Shown here: piece after piece, positions 16,679-25,450 of the stretch
Layout: the number at the start of each line of letters is the position of its first letter
Position numbering within the stretch: the stretch's first letter is position 1
Assembly (NCBI GenBank): GCA_965233625.1
Contig: OZ247499.1
Coordinates: forward strand, 7,254,001-7,318,000
From: G965233625 sp965233625
GTDB taxonomy: Bacteria; Planctomycetota; Planctomycetia; Pirellulales; Pirellulaceae
DNA length: 64,000 nt
Direction: 5' to 3'
The notes under the pieces: model-generated
What the model saw: the letters and a program-made list of their open reading frames with translations, nothing else
Databases searched by the model: none
What the model was told of the DNA's origin: nothing
Translations under genes and position numbers: made by a program

Positions 16679-17955
16679 CGCTCACCTCGCTTAAATGCTG
16701 TTTCTACATTCTGTGCAACGGCAGGCGATTCTTCGCCGTCAGTTTCTTCTGCTTCACCATCGGTTTCTTCCGCCACAACAGGCGGAACAACCCAATGTTC
16801 GCGAACTTCGCCGCGCGGCTTTGTACCGGGCACTAAAGGCGAGTTAAGCGTCAGCCCCGGCAGGAACGATGTCCAGGCCACGGCGCCAACAAAGCAAGCA
16901 GCCGCCAGGGGCACACAGTATTTCAGACAGGTGGCCATCACCTGGTCAATTCGTAGTCGCGGCAAGGTCCACCGCACCCAGATCATCACAATCACGCCTA
17001 GCGATGCTTTCAACATGAAGTTGATACAGCCGGCAACATTGCCCAGGTAAACGACAATTGGGTGGTAATCGCCGGTGACGGAAGCCAACGCGCCGGTCAC
17101 CATCGAAACAATGGGGAACGGTCCGTTCCAGCCGCCGAAGAACAGAATACTTGCCAGACCGCTGACCAAGAACATCGAGCCGTACTCGGCCATGAAGAAA
17201 ATACTCCACCGCATGCCGGAGTACTCGGTATGGAAACCGCCCACCAGTTCCGACTCGGCTTCCGCCAGGTCAAACGGGGCCCGGTTCACGCTGGCCACGG
17301 CACAGGTGAAATACACCCAGAACACGCAGAAGGTGAACGGATCGTGAAAGATCAGCCAGTTCGTAAACAGGCCGGCCTGCATGTTGGCGATGGTCACCAG
17401 ATTCATCGTGCCGCAGAGGAACACGGGAATGACAACGCACATGCCTAGCGGCACTTCGTAACTTACCACCTGAGCGGCTTCACGCATGCCGCCGAACAGC
17501 GACCACTTCGACCCGGAAGCATAGCCGGCCAGAATCACGCCGAAAACTTCCAGCCCCAGGATCGCCAGAATGAAGAACACGCCCGTGTTAATGTGCTGGG
17601 CGACAAATCCATCGGCGAAAGGCAACGCAATAAAAGCCGCGTAGCTGGCAGAGAAACTAATGTACGGCGCCAGTTTGAAGAGCAACGCATCCGCCTCTTT
17701 GGGCGTGATGTCTTCTTTGGTCAGCAGCTTGATACCGTCTGCCAGACCTTGTAGCCAGCCGAAGGCGCCGCCGGTGCGGGTCGGACCCAAGCGGTCCTGG
17801 ATGCGGCCGGACACTTTACGTTCCGCCCAGATAAAGAGCAGTGCTCCCACGGCGACGACGTGAATGATCAGAACGCAGTGGATCAACGCGGCAGCCAGAT
17901 AGCCCAGCCAGGAGGGCAATCCGCATGTTGAGATGAAAAACTCAGCCAGAGTCAT
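16675..17955 (-). CDS. nuoH: NADH-quinone oxidoreductase subunit H
   Basis: A membrane subunit that joins the peripheral and membrane arms and forms most of the quinone chamber. Clear motifs are ERKVSGRIQDRLGPTRTG near the N-terminus, NRAPFDLAEAESELVGGFHT, and the C-terminal VRWTLPRLRIDQVM. The length is 426 residues versus about 325-350. The extra C-terminal 60-70 residues are hydrophilic and acidic and contain the repeat EETDGEAEETDGEE. It is the first gene of the nuo block, 139 bases after trpA. An inverted repeat AACCC/GGGTT at 17965-17980 lies just upstream of the start. The peripheral-arm genes nuoA-G and nuoI must be elsewhere. Confidence 0.95.
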   Translation of the reverse strand: MTLAEFFISTCGLPSWLGYLAAALIHCVLIIHVVAVGALLFIWAERKVSGRIQDRLGPTRTGGAFGWLQGLADGIKLLTKEDITPKEADALLFKLAPYISFSASYAAFIALPFADGFVAQHINTGVFFILAILGLEVFGVILAGYASGSKWSLFGGMREAAQVVSYEVPLGMCVVIPVFLCGTMNLVTIANMQAGLFTNWLIFHDPFTFCVFWVYFTCAVASVNRAPFDLAEAESELVGGFHTEYSGMRWSIFFMAEYGSMFLVSGLASILFFGGWNGPFPIVSMVTGALASVTGDYHPIVVYLGNVAGCINFMLKASLGVIVMIWVRWTLPRLRIDQVMATCLKYCVPLAAACFVGAVAWTSFLPGLTLNSPLVPGTKPRGEVREHWVVPPVVAEETDGEAEETDGEESPAVAQNVETAFKRGER

Positions 17956-18094
17956 GTGACATTAAACCCGTAAAAGGGTTGCGAGCAGAGGTGTTGGAGA
18001 TTGTGAAATTCTGCACAAGCTATCACGTTCCTACAAGCCCCCACCGCGTAGAATTCGGCGGCGCGAAGTCAAGAGTCAGCGAATGCCGGTGGCT

Positions 18095-18886
18095 CTACAG
18101 CGCTGCAATCAGTGAACGGGCGTATTGTTCGACATCGTCCAGCACGGCTTCACGCGGCTCTTCCGCGGCTTTGGCAATGCGACGAACGATCGCCGAGCCT
18201 ACGATCACGCCATCAACCACAGGAGAAAGCATTTTTACATGCTCTGGCTGGCTGATGCCAAAACCGATGCAGACCGGCAACGGAGACTGCTCACGGAGCC
18301 AGCCGACATTTTCCACAACGCCATCGGGCAGACCTTCCCGCTCGCCGGTAATACCCGTGACAGATACATAGTAAAGGAAGCCGCTGGACGTTTCCGCAAT
18401 CTGCAACGCGCGTTCGCGAGGTGTGGTCGGCGTTACAAGCTGAATAAGGCTGAAATCCTCACGTTCGCACACTTCCGCCATCGCCGGCGCTTCCTCCACC
18501 AGCAGATCGGGCACGATGGCGCCCGCAACCCCAGCAGCTTTCGCAGCTGCGATATAGTTTTCGATGCCGCGGCGGTAAATGATCGCGTAGCTGACCATCG
18601 TTACGACGGGCGCCTGCATCTTCACCCCGCCCAGCGTCGAAAGAATGCCGTCCAGTTGCACGCCCGCATCCAGGGCCCGTGTGTACGACGCCTGTATTGC
18701 AGGGCCGTCGGCAATCGGATCGCTGTACGGAATCCCCACCTCACACATGTGCGATCCCGCCGCATCGAGCCGTTCCAGCACCGCGGCGGTGAATTCCAGA
18801 TCGGGGTCGCCGGCGGTGATAAAAGGCATAAAAGCCTTTTGACCTTGCGACTTCAGACTGGCGAAAAGCGTATCAATGGCGGACAT
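18095..18886 (-). CDS. trpA: Tryptophan synthase alpha subunit
   Basis: A 263-residue TIM-barrel enzyme that splits indole-3-glycerol phosphate into indole and glyceraldehyde-3-phosphate; the indole passes to TrpB. Diagnostic segments: FMPFITAGDPDLE near the N-terminus with the catalytic Glu in CEVGIPYSDPIADGP (Glu 49-type and Asp 60-type residues both present), and the phosphate-binding GFGISQPEHV and VVGSAIV near the C-terminus. It follows trpB by 35 bases on the same strand, the usual trpBA order. No other trp genes lie in the window. Confidence 0.98.
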   Translation of the reverse strand: MSAIDTLFASLKSQGQKAFMPFITAGDPDLEFTAAVLERLDAAGSHMCEVGIPYSDPIADGPAIQASYTRALDAGVQLDGILSTLGGVKMQAPVVTMVSYAIIYRRGIENYIAAAKAAGVAGAIVPDLLVEEAPAMAEVCEREDFSLIQLVTPTTPRERALQIAETSSGFLYYVSVTGITGEREGLPDGVVENVGWLREQSPLPVCIGFGISQPEHVKMLSPVVDGVIVGSAIVRRIAKAAEEPREAVLDDVEQYARSLIAAL

Positions 18887-18921
18887 GTAGCCTCCATTCC
18901 AAAGTGTTACCGGGAAAGAAG

Positions 18922-20133
18922 TTACATGTCGCCGCGGAGGCGTGCGATTTCGGCCGCGTCTTTATCTCCGCGACCCGATAGGCAGACCATCACCCGCTCG
19001 TGCGAGGGCCGCTTCGCCGCGATTTCCATCGCCTTGGCAACCGCGTGCGAACTTTCGAGTGCGGGTAGAATTCCTTCGCTGGAAGCCAGTTCGCCAAATG
19101 CGTTCAGTGCATCCGTGTCGTTACAGCAGGTGTACTGCACGCGGCTAGTGTCTTTCCAGTAGCTATGCTCCGGACCAACGCCTGGGTAATCCAGGCCCGC
19201 CGAGATTGAGTGCACGTCGCAGGTTTGACCATCGTCGTTCTGCATCACGTAGCTCATGCTGCCATGCAGAACGCCCGGGCTGCCGTAGGTAAGGGGCGAA
19301 GCATGGTCGCCCGGCACATCGCCGCGGCCGCCTGCTTCCACGCCGACCAGTTCCACCTGCGTATCTTCCACAAACGGATAGAACATACCCGCCGCATTGC
19401 TGCCGCCGCCCACACAGGCCACCACCACATCGGGCAGACGGCCATGCATTTCCATCGTCTGCTGGCGGGTTTCGCGGCCAATTACGGCCTGGAAATCGCG
19501 GACAATCCGCGGGAAGGGATGCGGTCCGACTACGGAGCCAAGGATGTAGTGCGTGTCTCCCACGCTCGACATCCAGTCTCGCATCGCTTCGTTAATCGCG
19601 TCACGCAGCGTCCGCGAACCCGTTTCAACAGGCCGCACTTCGGCGCCCAGCAGTTTCATGCTGAACACATTCGGCGCCTGCCGGCGGATATCTTCCGCAC
19701 CCATATAGACGATGCAAGGCAGCCCGAACCGCGCACAGGCTGTCGCCGTCGCCACACCGTGCTGACCGGCGCCGGTTTCAGCAATCACGCGTTTTTTGCC
19801 CATTCTCAATGTCAGCAGGGCCTGCCCCAGCGTGTTATTGATTTTATGGGCGCCGGTGTGGTTCAAATCCTCGCGTTTCAGCCAGATCTGTGCGCCGCCG
19901 CATTTTTCCGAAAGCCGCTCGGCGTGATAAATCGGCGAAGGACGGCCGACATAATGGTGCAGCAGTGACTGCAACTGCGACTGAAAGGCTTCGTCGGCTT
20001 TGGCTTCTTCGTAGGCTGCGTCCAGCTCAACGAGTGCACGGGTCAGTGTCTCGGGAACGTATCGTCCGCCGAACTCGCCAAATCTGCCGTTTGCATCGGG
20101 CATCTGCATCGATGCGGTTGTGGTATCGCTCAT
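18922..20133 (-). CDS. trpB: Tryptophan synthase beta subunit
   Basis: A 403-residue PLP enzyme that condenses indole with serine to form tryptophan. It has the N-terminal GRFGEFGGRYVPETL, the PLP lysine in LNHTGAHKINN, the phosphate-binding glycine stretch in ACVGGGSNAAG and the C-terminal serine-binding VCLSGRGDKD. The length is normal for TrpB1. It lies upstream of trpA and divergent from mutM, with 135 bases between the two starts; no tryptophan leader peptide is obvious there. A weak AGG lies about 7 bases before the ATG. Confidence 0.98.
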   Translation of the reverse strand: MSDTTTASMQMPDANGRFGEFGGRYVPETLTRALVELDAAYEEAKADEAFQSQLQSLLHHYVGRPSPIYHAERLSEKCGGAQIWLKREDLNHTGAHKINNTLGQALLTLRMGKKRVIAETGAGQHGVATATACARFGLPCIVYMGAEDIRRQAPNVFSMKLLGAEVRPVETGSRTLRDAINEAMRDWMSSVGDTHYILGSVVGPHPFPRIVRDFQAVIGRETRQQTMEMHGRLPDVVVACVGGGSNAAGMFYPFVEDTQVELVGVEAGGRGDVPGDHASPLTYGSPGVLHGSMSYVMQNDDGQTCDVHSISAGLDYPGVGPEHSYWKDTSRVQYTCCNDTDALNAFGELASSEGILPALESSHAVAKAMEIAAKRPSHERVMVCLSGRGDKDAAEIARLRGDM

Positions 20134-20268
20134 GGTATGCCTGGTGTCGAAGGCCGGGTGAAGGCCATCTATGATAATACGCGAGAGAACCGACGATTCT
20201 CGACCGCCCTAAAATATTGGTCAAGGGGCGGCAACCGCCGGGGCCGGGTTTCCATCCACGAATCAAAC

Positions 20269-21204
20269 ATGCCTGAACTGCCAGAAGTAGAAACCATGCG
20301 TCGCGGAGTGCTGCCCGTTGTAGGCGGCGTGATCATCGGTGTGCAGCGGGCACCGTGCCCCCGCAAGCCGTTGCTGATCTCACCAGAACCATGCGACATG
20401 ATGTCGCGTGTGAAAGGAAAGACCATCGAGACTGTAGACCGCATTGGTAAAAGAGTAGCCCTGCGACTCAGTTCCGGCGATACGATGATTTTCGAACCGC
20501 GGATGACAGGCCTGGTGCTGCTGGCAGATTCGCCGGATGACCTCTATCTGCGGTTCCGCATGCAGATAAAGGGCGCCGCCGCGAAGGAGCTGCTTTATTG
20601 GGACCGCCGCGGCCTTGGTTCCATCCGGCTGCTCACCGCCGATGAGGTGGACATCCAATATGGCCCGGCAAAACTCGGCCCCGATGCGCTGCAAATCACC
20701 GCCACGCAGCTCCAGCAGCATCTAAAAAAGAGCAGCCGGGAAATCAAAGTCGCCCTACTCGACCAGCGCGCCGTCGCCGGCATCGGCAACCTCTACGCCT
20801 CAGAAATCCTGCACTACGCAGGCGTCCACCCCCAAACCAGGTGCAACCGGCTTACCATTGCCCAGTGGGAAGCCATTCATCAGTACATCGGCAAAGTGCT
20901 CCACACGGCCATCAGATACGAAGGCTCCACCCTCAGCGACGGCACCTACCGCAACGCCTTAAACAAAGCCGGCGGCTACCAGAACCATCACCGCGTTTAC
21001 GCCCGCGAAGGCGAAATCTGCCCCGCCTGCCAGAAAACCCCCATCACCCGCATCGTCCAGGCCCAACGCAGCACCTTCTTCTGCAAAACCTGCCAGACCC
21101 GCCGCCCCGCAGAAACTGACCTAAGGATCGCGCATGTCATCATCCGTTCCACCCAGATTCGCCCCCATCGTTTCCAAAGAACTCGCCGGCGACGAGCGGA
21201 TTGA
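20269..21204 (+). CDS. mutM: Formamidopyrimidine-DNA glycosylase (Fpg/MutM)
   Basis: A base-excision repair enzyme that removes 8-oxoguanine and formamidopyrimidines. The start is fixed by MPELPEVETMRRG, in which Pro2 and Glu3 are catalytic after Met removal; the frame is open further upstream without conserved content. The H2TH segment (LLDQRAVAGIGNLYASEIL) and a C-terminal CxxC...CxxC zinc finger (CPACQK ... FFCKTCQTRR) are complete. The 311 residues exceed the family's about 270-290: the last 25 follow the finger, are Arg-rich and are read from DNA that also encodes the start of the next gene (71-base overlap). Confidence 0.96.
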   Translation: MPELPEVETMRRGVLPVVGGVIIGVQRAPCPRKPLLISPEPCDMMSRVKGKTIETVDRIGKRVALRLSSGDTMIFEPRMTGLVLLADSPDDLYLRFRMQIKGAAAKELLYWDRRGLGSIRLLTADEVDIQYGPAKLGPDALQITATQLQQHLKKSSREIKVALLDQRAVAGIGNLYASEILHYAGVHPQTRCNRLTIAQWEAIHQYIGKVLHTAIRYEGSTLSDGTYRNALNKAGGYQNHHRVYAREGEICPACQKTPITRIVQAQRSTFFCKTCQTRRPAETDLRIAHVIIRSTQIRPHRFQRTRRRRAD

Positions 21205-21760
21205 GTGGTGCGGCGCTCCAGCACCGCGGTTTTTTACGTCGTCATCAACATTACTCTTTCTGTTCGCGCTTCCAGTTGTCATCTTCATGATTTTCTGGAT
21301 TAGCTTTGCGGCAAGGCCAGCGTTAGAAAGCGAAGAGTTCGACGTATTCCATCTGCTTATCCCCATACTTGGATTGCCAGGACTCATACCGGGCTTGGGG
21401 CTGCTCTCCGCGCCTTACTGGTCTTACTACATGGCGCGCCACACGATCTACGTGGTGACGCAGCACCGGGTTGTCACTTTCGTAACCGTGTATTCATTCC
21501 CTTTGAAATTTCCGCTACGGATCCGCAGCTTCGCCCCCGAAGACCTGAATGATATCTCCCGTAACGAAGCAATGGATGGATCGGGCGACGTCCTATTCGC
21601 GAAACGTCCCTACCGCGATTCGGAAGGAGCAGAAAGATGGCAGGTCTTCGGATTTTACGGCATACCAGATGTCCGCACCGTAGAAGATAAACTCAGGCGG
21701 CTGGCACAGCAGCAGCCACAATCACCCACGGTTGACGGCGACGCTCCGTCCGACCCTTGA
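21134..21760 (+). CDS. PH-domain membrane protein
   Basis: A 208-residue protein. After a cytosolic 35 residues come two hydrophobic segments, about 36-58 and 73-95, then a domain starting YVVTQHRVVTFVTVYSF. This Y-x-V-T-x-x-R pattern is typical of bacterial PH-like (bPH2/DUF304-type) domains, which bind lipids or proteins at the membrane. The end (VRTVEDKLRRLAQQ) is a short helix followed by a disordered tail. The start has TAAGGA seven bases upstream and overlaps the end of mutM by 71 bases. The function is not known; involvement in membrane organisation is only plausible. Confidence 0.85.
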   Translation: MSSSVPPRFAPIVSKELAGDERIEWCGAPAPRFFTSSSTLLFLFALPVVIFMIFWISFAARPALESEEFDVFHLLIPILGLPGLIPGLGLLSAPYWSYYMARHTIYVVTQHRVVTFVTVYSFPLKFPLRIRSFAPEDLNDISRNEAMDGSGDVLFAKRPYRDSEGAERWQVFGFYGIPDVRTVEDKLRRLAQQQPQSPTVDGDAPSDP

Positions 21761-21838
21761 AGCCTCAACCACGCCCCCGCAGAGTTCCCACCCGCGGACC
21801 CGCGTACTTCCCAGTTCCCAACGAGTCCCACAACCACC

Positions 21839-21866
21839 TTTACTAAGCCAGATATTGCGGTATCAT
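21839..21866 (+). promoter_or_regulatory. Putative sigma70-type promoter of tRNA-Met
   Basis: TTTACT (21839-21844) and TATCAT (21861-21866) are separated by 16 bases and lie 38 bases before the tRNA. A perfect 7-bp hairpin (21882-21888 with 21894-21900, loop CCCAA) follows and ends 4 bases before the mature tRNA, where it could guide 5' processing. Confidence 0.4.
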
Positions 21867-21904
21867 TTCCCTACATGAAGATTGCAGACCCAATCTGCAA
21901 CCAC

Positions 21905-21978
21905 GGCGGAGTAGCTCAGTTGGTTAGAGCAGCGGAATCATAATCCGCGTGTCGGGGGTTCGAATCCCTTCTCCGCTA
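21905..21978 (+). tRNA. tRNA-Met (anticodon CAT)
   Basis: A complete cloverleaf of 74 bases. The acceptor stem GGCGGAG pairs with CTCCGCT (first pair G-U), with discriminator A; the D-stem is GCTC/GAGC, the anticodon stem GCGGA/TCCGC around ATCATAA with anticodon CAT, and the T-loop is TTCGAAT. CCA is not encoded. The D-arm and the TCATAAT loop look like elongator tRNA-Met; a tRNA-Ile with modified CAT anticodon cannot be excluded by eye. A recombinase remnant begins 39 bases downstream. Confidence 0.95.
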
Positions 21979-22016
21979 CTGCTGAAAACAAGGGGCAGAT
22001 GCTCCTTGCAGCCCTC

Positions 22017-22374
22017 TTAAGATTTCGGCTTGCGTGAATCCTGCGTGATATTGAGCATTTTATTCGCGCTGTTCACTGCCTGCCGCTTACCTTCGTCCTG
22101 CACTTTGGCGTAGACGTTCATCCTCGTTGTGGGCGTCGCATGGCCTGCAATATCTTGCACATCCTTCACGCTGGCGCCGCTGGATAGTGAATGCGTGATG
22201 AAACTGCAGCGGATCGCTTGGATGTTGCTACTCACGCGGGACACAGCAGATTCTATATTGGGAGCCGGCGAGTGGAAGATGAACGGTACGCGGTCCCGCC
22301 TTCGAAAATAACGTCTTTGTATCCCGGCTCCAGTTTCGGATGAATGCAAAATCTTCTTGCGCGGTTTACCGGCA
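22017..22374 (-). pseudogene. Tyrosine recombinase (integrase) C-terminal remnant
   Basis: The minus-strand frame ending at 22017 encodes RCSFITHSLSSGASVKDVQD, then IAGHATPTTRMNVYAKVQ. This is the C-terminal catalytic box of tyrosine recombinases: Arg of the R-x-x-H pair, GH, and the nucleophilic Tyr in NVY. The usual H-x-L-R reads I-Q-A-I-R, so the first histidine is lost. Only about 80 residues are recognisable; the upstream part of the open frame (to 22478) shows no integrase features and overlaps the end of the sulfatase gene by about 100 bases, and no N-terminal domains are seen. It is therefore a degraded integrase beside tRNA-Met, the classical position of an island integrase. Confidence 0.75.
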
Positions 22375-25300
22375 TCATCTTTCGCCGCTGGGCTGATCTG
22401 CTGTTGATTCCTCCTCAGCCGGCGGATTCCCGGGCGCCTTGTAGTGTGGCGTTCCTTTGAGCCATTCGTAACTGGCATACTGGTAAGCGTTCTTCGCCTG
22501 TCTACTCTTGATCACTCTCCATAATGGCGGCTTATTGTTGCCATTCCATGCTTTCCATCGCGATAGCATACGCGTAACCCGCTGTGGTGCGGTACTAGCA
22601 AGATCTGCCGACTCGGTAGGATCTTCTTTGATGTTGAACAACTGAACGCGGCCACGTTGAGCCAGCATTTTGTAGTCGCCTTCACGCATTACTCCGCTAA
22701 TATCTTTGGGACTACCGCCTGTGTGCCAGTACAGAACGTCGTGCGGAGCAGCCGTTGATCGCCCGGCGATGTAATCGGTGATGTCCTGGCCGTGCAGTCC
22801 TGCCTGCCTTGCTTTGCCGCCAGCAAGAGCGAGCGACGTTGCCCCGATGTCGAGCGATGTCACAGGGTGGTTGAGCACGGATCCAGGCTTAATTTTTGCC
22901 GGCCACCGTACAACGAAGGGAACGCGTAGCCCATAGTATCCCTCATCGACGAGCTTGAGATCAGCGTCGCTGACCTTTCGAATCGCCTCCCAGAATAAGC
23001 TCCTCCACAACCAGGGTTTTCCTGGCGCAGGCTTCTTTGGACAGACAACTGAAAAATGCCCGGCCGCCGTCTGGATCCGGTCGTAGCGGTCGTAACCGCG
23101 GAAATCTGTTTTTGTGCCGGGAAAAAGCATGTCCTCCGCGCGGTTAGCTTTGCTCGGATTGATGATCTGTGCCGGCTTCGCCCCCTTCTGCAAAAACGAG
23201 ACGACTGCGGATTGTGGAATGTTCTGCTTCGAGAACACTACTGTTCGCTGCGCATCGAGGATCTTCAGCGTAAACCCTTCCAGGCGTTCCCCGTGGCTGT
23301 CCGTCCGGTTGTAGATAAGGATCTGCTCGACGTTTGCACTGCGCCCCAGATCTACCTCCCACCAGGGATCGGTTCCCTTCAACCTGGTATGCGATACCGA
23401 CAGATTGTGATAGCTGCCGTCGGTATTGCCATCTACGGCGCGCGCTGGATCACCGCTGAACGCCACCGTGGATTGCGTCGCTTTCTTTTTCAGGGCGATG
23501 TTGATTCCCTTTTCGAAGACGCCAGTTTCAGCCAGTGACAACACGCGATTCTTGCCAGGCAACTCGATACGAACGAACTGTCCGCGGACTGCCGGAAGCG
23601 GCAACGATCTGGTTGGCAGAGGCACGCTGGCGACGGGCCTGGTCGCCCTGGCGACCGGTTTTTCAGGTGTTCGTGTCGTCTTCGGTGCGGAATGCGGCCT
23701 GATCTGTACTTCCTGTACTGCCCACATCTTGCCAGCAGCGTGAAACTGGGCTTCCATGAAACCCGTTCCCTTGGCCAGTTCGACATTCTCTAACTCGACA
23801 GTGACTGGAAGCCTCTCATACGACTTCTCAATAGTTTTCCCCTGCCAGATGAACTTGACCGTGCCGGCCCTACCAGGATGCTGGCGATGCGGAACGATCG
23901 TGATATCGAAGCGATCGATCAGCGCGAGGTTGTTCATCCTCCAGCGGCCATAATTGGTGGGACGCCAGCCAGTGTTTTCTCCCCACCAGTCCTGCCAGGT
24001 AAAGCGGAAGTCGTATTTTTGAACCGGGTTGAGTTCAACCGGATAAGGCATGCCATTGTCGCGTTTTAGTTCTGCGGTTACATCGTCGAACCACTTTTCA
24101 TATTCGCGGACGAAAGTCTGAACTCTATCGGGGTGTTGCTCTGCGAGGTTCGTCTTTTCGCGAGGGTCATTATCGATGTTGTAAAGCTCATAGTTGCCGC
24201 GCTTACTCGTGTTTTTCACGACCTTCCACGGCCCCTTCCGGATCATACAGTTGTTACCTTTTTGCGGCACGTTCGCGCGGTTGTGCTGCATGAAGAGATA
24301 TCGCTGCGGAAGCTGGCTTACCTTTTCGGAAAGCAGTGGCAGGATGCTTCTTCCGTCTATCTTTAAACCGGCTGGCAGCTTGATGCCGCATGCGTCTGCG
24401 AGGGTCGGGAGAAGATCGATGTGCATTGCGGGATCGTTGAATTTCCGGCGCCCCCGGAAGCCCTTCGGCCATTGGATGACAAACGGTGAGCGTATTCCGT
24501 TTTCGTAGACGCTGCCTTTCTTGGCGCGTAACCCGGCTGTGTAGTAAGTCGAATTCGGGCCGTTATCGCTCATGAAAATGACAATGGTGTTTTCTCTGAT
24601 TCCCATGTTTTCCACAGCGTTGAGCAGGCGTTGAAAGGCGCCGTCGAACTGGCTGATCATGCCATAGATTGGCGCCACCCATTTCCGCCCGTCCGGGTCG
24701 GCCAGTTTCTGTTTGTCGTAAGGCTCGCGGAATTTGTTTGCTACATCGAATGGCGAATGGGGAACATTCAACGGTAGATAGCAGAAAAACGGCTGATCGC
24801 GGTTCTGCTTCACAAAGCGGATCGACTCATCGATAAAAATATCGGTGCAATAACCTTTGGCTTTCGCAAACTTGTCGTTGTAAAGCAGCACCGGGTCCCA
24901 GTACGAGTTGCCGGGAAAGTCTGCAAACTGGCCGATGCCCCCGCCGCCATGCACAACGACCTTCTGAAACCCCTGGTCTGCGGCTCGCATCGGGTAGTTC
25001 TCGCCCAGATGCCACTTGCCAAAGATGCCTGTCCGGTAACCAGCAGCCGCAAAAATCTCAGCGATCGTGGTTTCCTGCGGTTTCATATTGCTGCGCCCAA
25101 TGTATGTATCGTGGGCGCCCGTGCGGAAATGGTAGCGGCCCGTCATCAATGAAGAACGTGTGGGCGTACACATCGGTGAAACGTAGAAGTTTGTTAACTC
25201 GATTCCCTCTGCGGCAAACCGATCGAGGTTGGGAGTCTTCAGCACCTTGTTGCCGTGGAAACCCACTTCCCCCCAGCCCTGGTCGTCAGTCATTACCAGG

Positions 25301-25398
25301 ATGACGTTGGGCGGGGGCTCCGCCGCAAAGACCTCGCCGTAGAACACGGCAGCTTGCAGTGCGCAGAGCAACAGGAGTAAAGAGCGGGCATGTATCAT
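22375..25398 (-). CDS. Secreted sulfatase with discoidin domain and truncated second sulfatase
   Basis: A 1007-residue exported protein with signal peptide (residues 1-26). Residues 28-480 are a type I sulfatase: metal aspartates D38-D39 (MTDDQGWG), the formylglycine motif C77-T-P-T-R81, and GKWHLG. It would hydrolyse sulfate esters after Cys77 is oxidised to formylglycine. A beta-rich linker leads to an F5/8-type C (discoidin) domain at about 655-780 (NIALKKKATQS, WWEVDLGRSANVEQILIYNR). From about 790 to 990 comes the C-terminal half of another sulfatase (GLRVPFVVRWPAKIKPGS) with no CxPxR and no metal aspartates. The likely last gene of the minus-strand sulfatase operon, 52 bases after the double sulfatase. 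Confidence 0.93.
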   Translation of the reverse strand: MIHARSLLLLLCALQAAVFYGEVFAAEPPPNVILVMTDDQGWGEVGFHGNKVLKTPNLDRFAAEGIELTNFYVSPMCTPTRSSLMTGRYHFRTGAHDTYIGRSNMKPQETTIAEIFAAAGYRTGIFGKWHLGENYPMRAADQGFQKVVVHGGGGIGQFADFPGNSYWDPVLLYNDKFAKAKGYCTDIFIDESIRFVKQNRDQPFFCYLPLNVPHSPFDVANKFREPYDKQKLADPDGRKWVAPIYGMISQFDGAFQRLLNAVENMGIRENTIVIFMSDNGPNSTYYTAGLRAKKGSVYENGIRSPFVIQWPKGFRGRRKFNDPAMHIDLLPTLADACGIKLPAGLKIDGRSILPLLSEKVSQLPQRYLFMQHNRANVPQKGNNCMIRKGPWKVVKNTSKRGNYELYNIDNDPREKTNLAEQHPDRVQTFVREYEKWFDDVTAELKRDNGMPYPVELNPVQKYDFRFTWQDWWGENTGWRPTNYGRWRMNNLALIDRFDITIVPHRQHPGRAGTVKFIWQGKTIEKSYERLPVTVELENVELAKGTGFMEAQFHAAGKMWAVQEVQIRPHSAPKTTRTPEKPVARATRPVASVPLPTRSLPLPAVRGQFVRIELPGKNRVLSLAETGVFEKGINIALKKKATQSTVAFSGDPARAVDGNTDGSYHNLSVSHTRLKGTDPWWEVDLGRSANVEQILIYNRTDSHGERLEGFTLKILDAQRTVVFSKQNIPQSAVVSFLQKGAKPAQIINPSKANRAEDMLFPGTKTDFRGYDRYDRIQTAAGHFSVVCPKKPAPGKPWLWRSLFWEAIRKVSDADLKLVDEGYYGLRVPFVVRWPAKIKPGSVLNHPVTSLDIGATSLALAGGKARQAGLHGQDITDYIAGRSTAAPHDVLYWHTGGSPKDISGVMREGDYKMLAQRGRVQLFNIKEDPTESADLASTAPQRVTRMLSRWKAWNGNNKPPLWRVIKSRQAKNAYQYASYEWLKGTPHYKAPGNPPAEEESTADQPSGER

Positions 25399-25450
25399 CA
25401 GTGTTATTTCATGTTGTTTTGAAAGTTACGTCCCACGCGGGTTGCGACCT

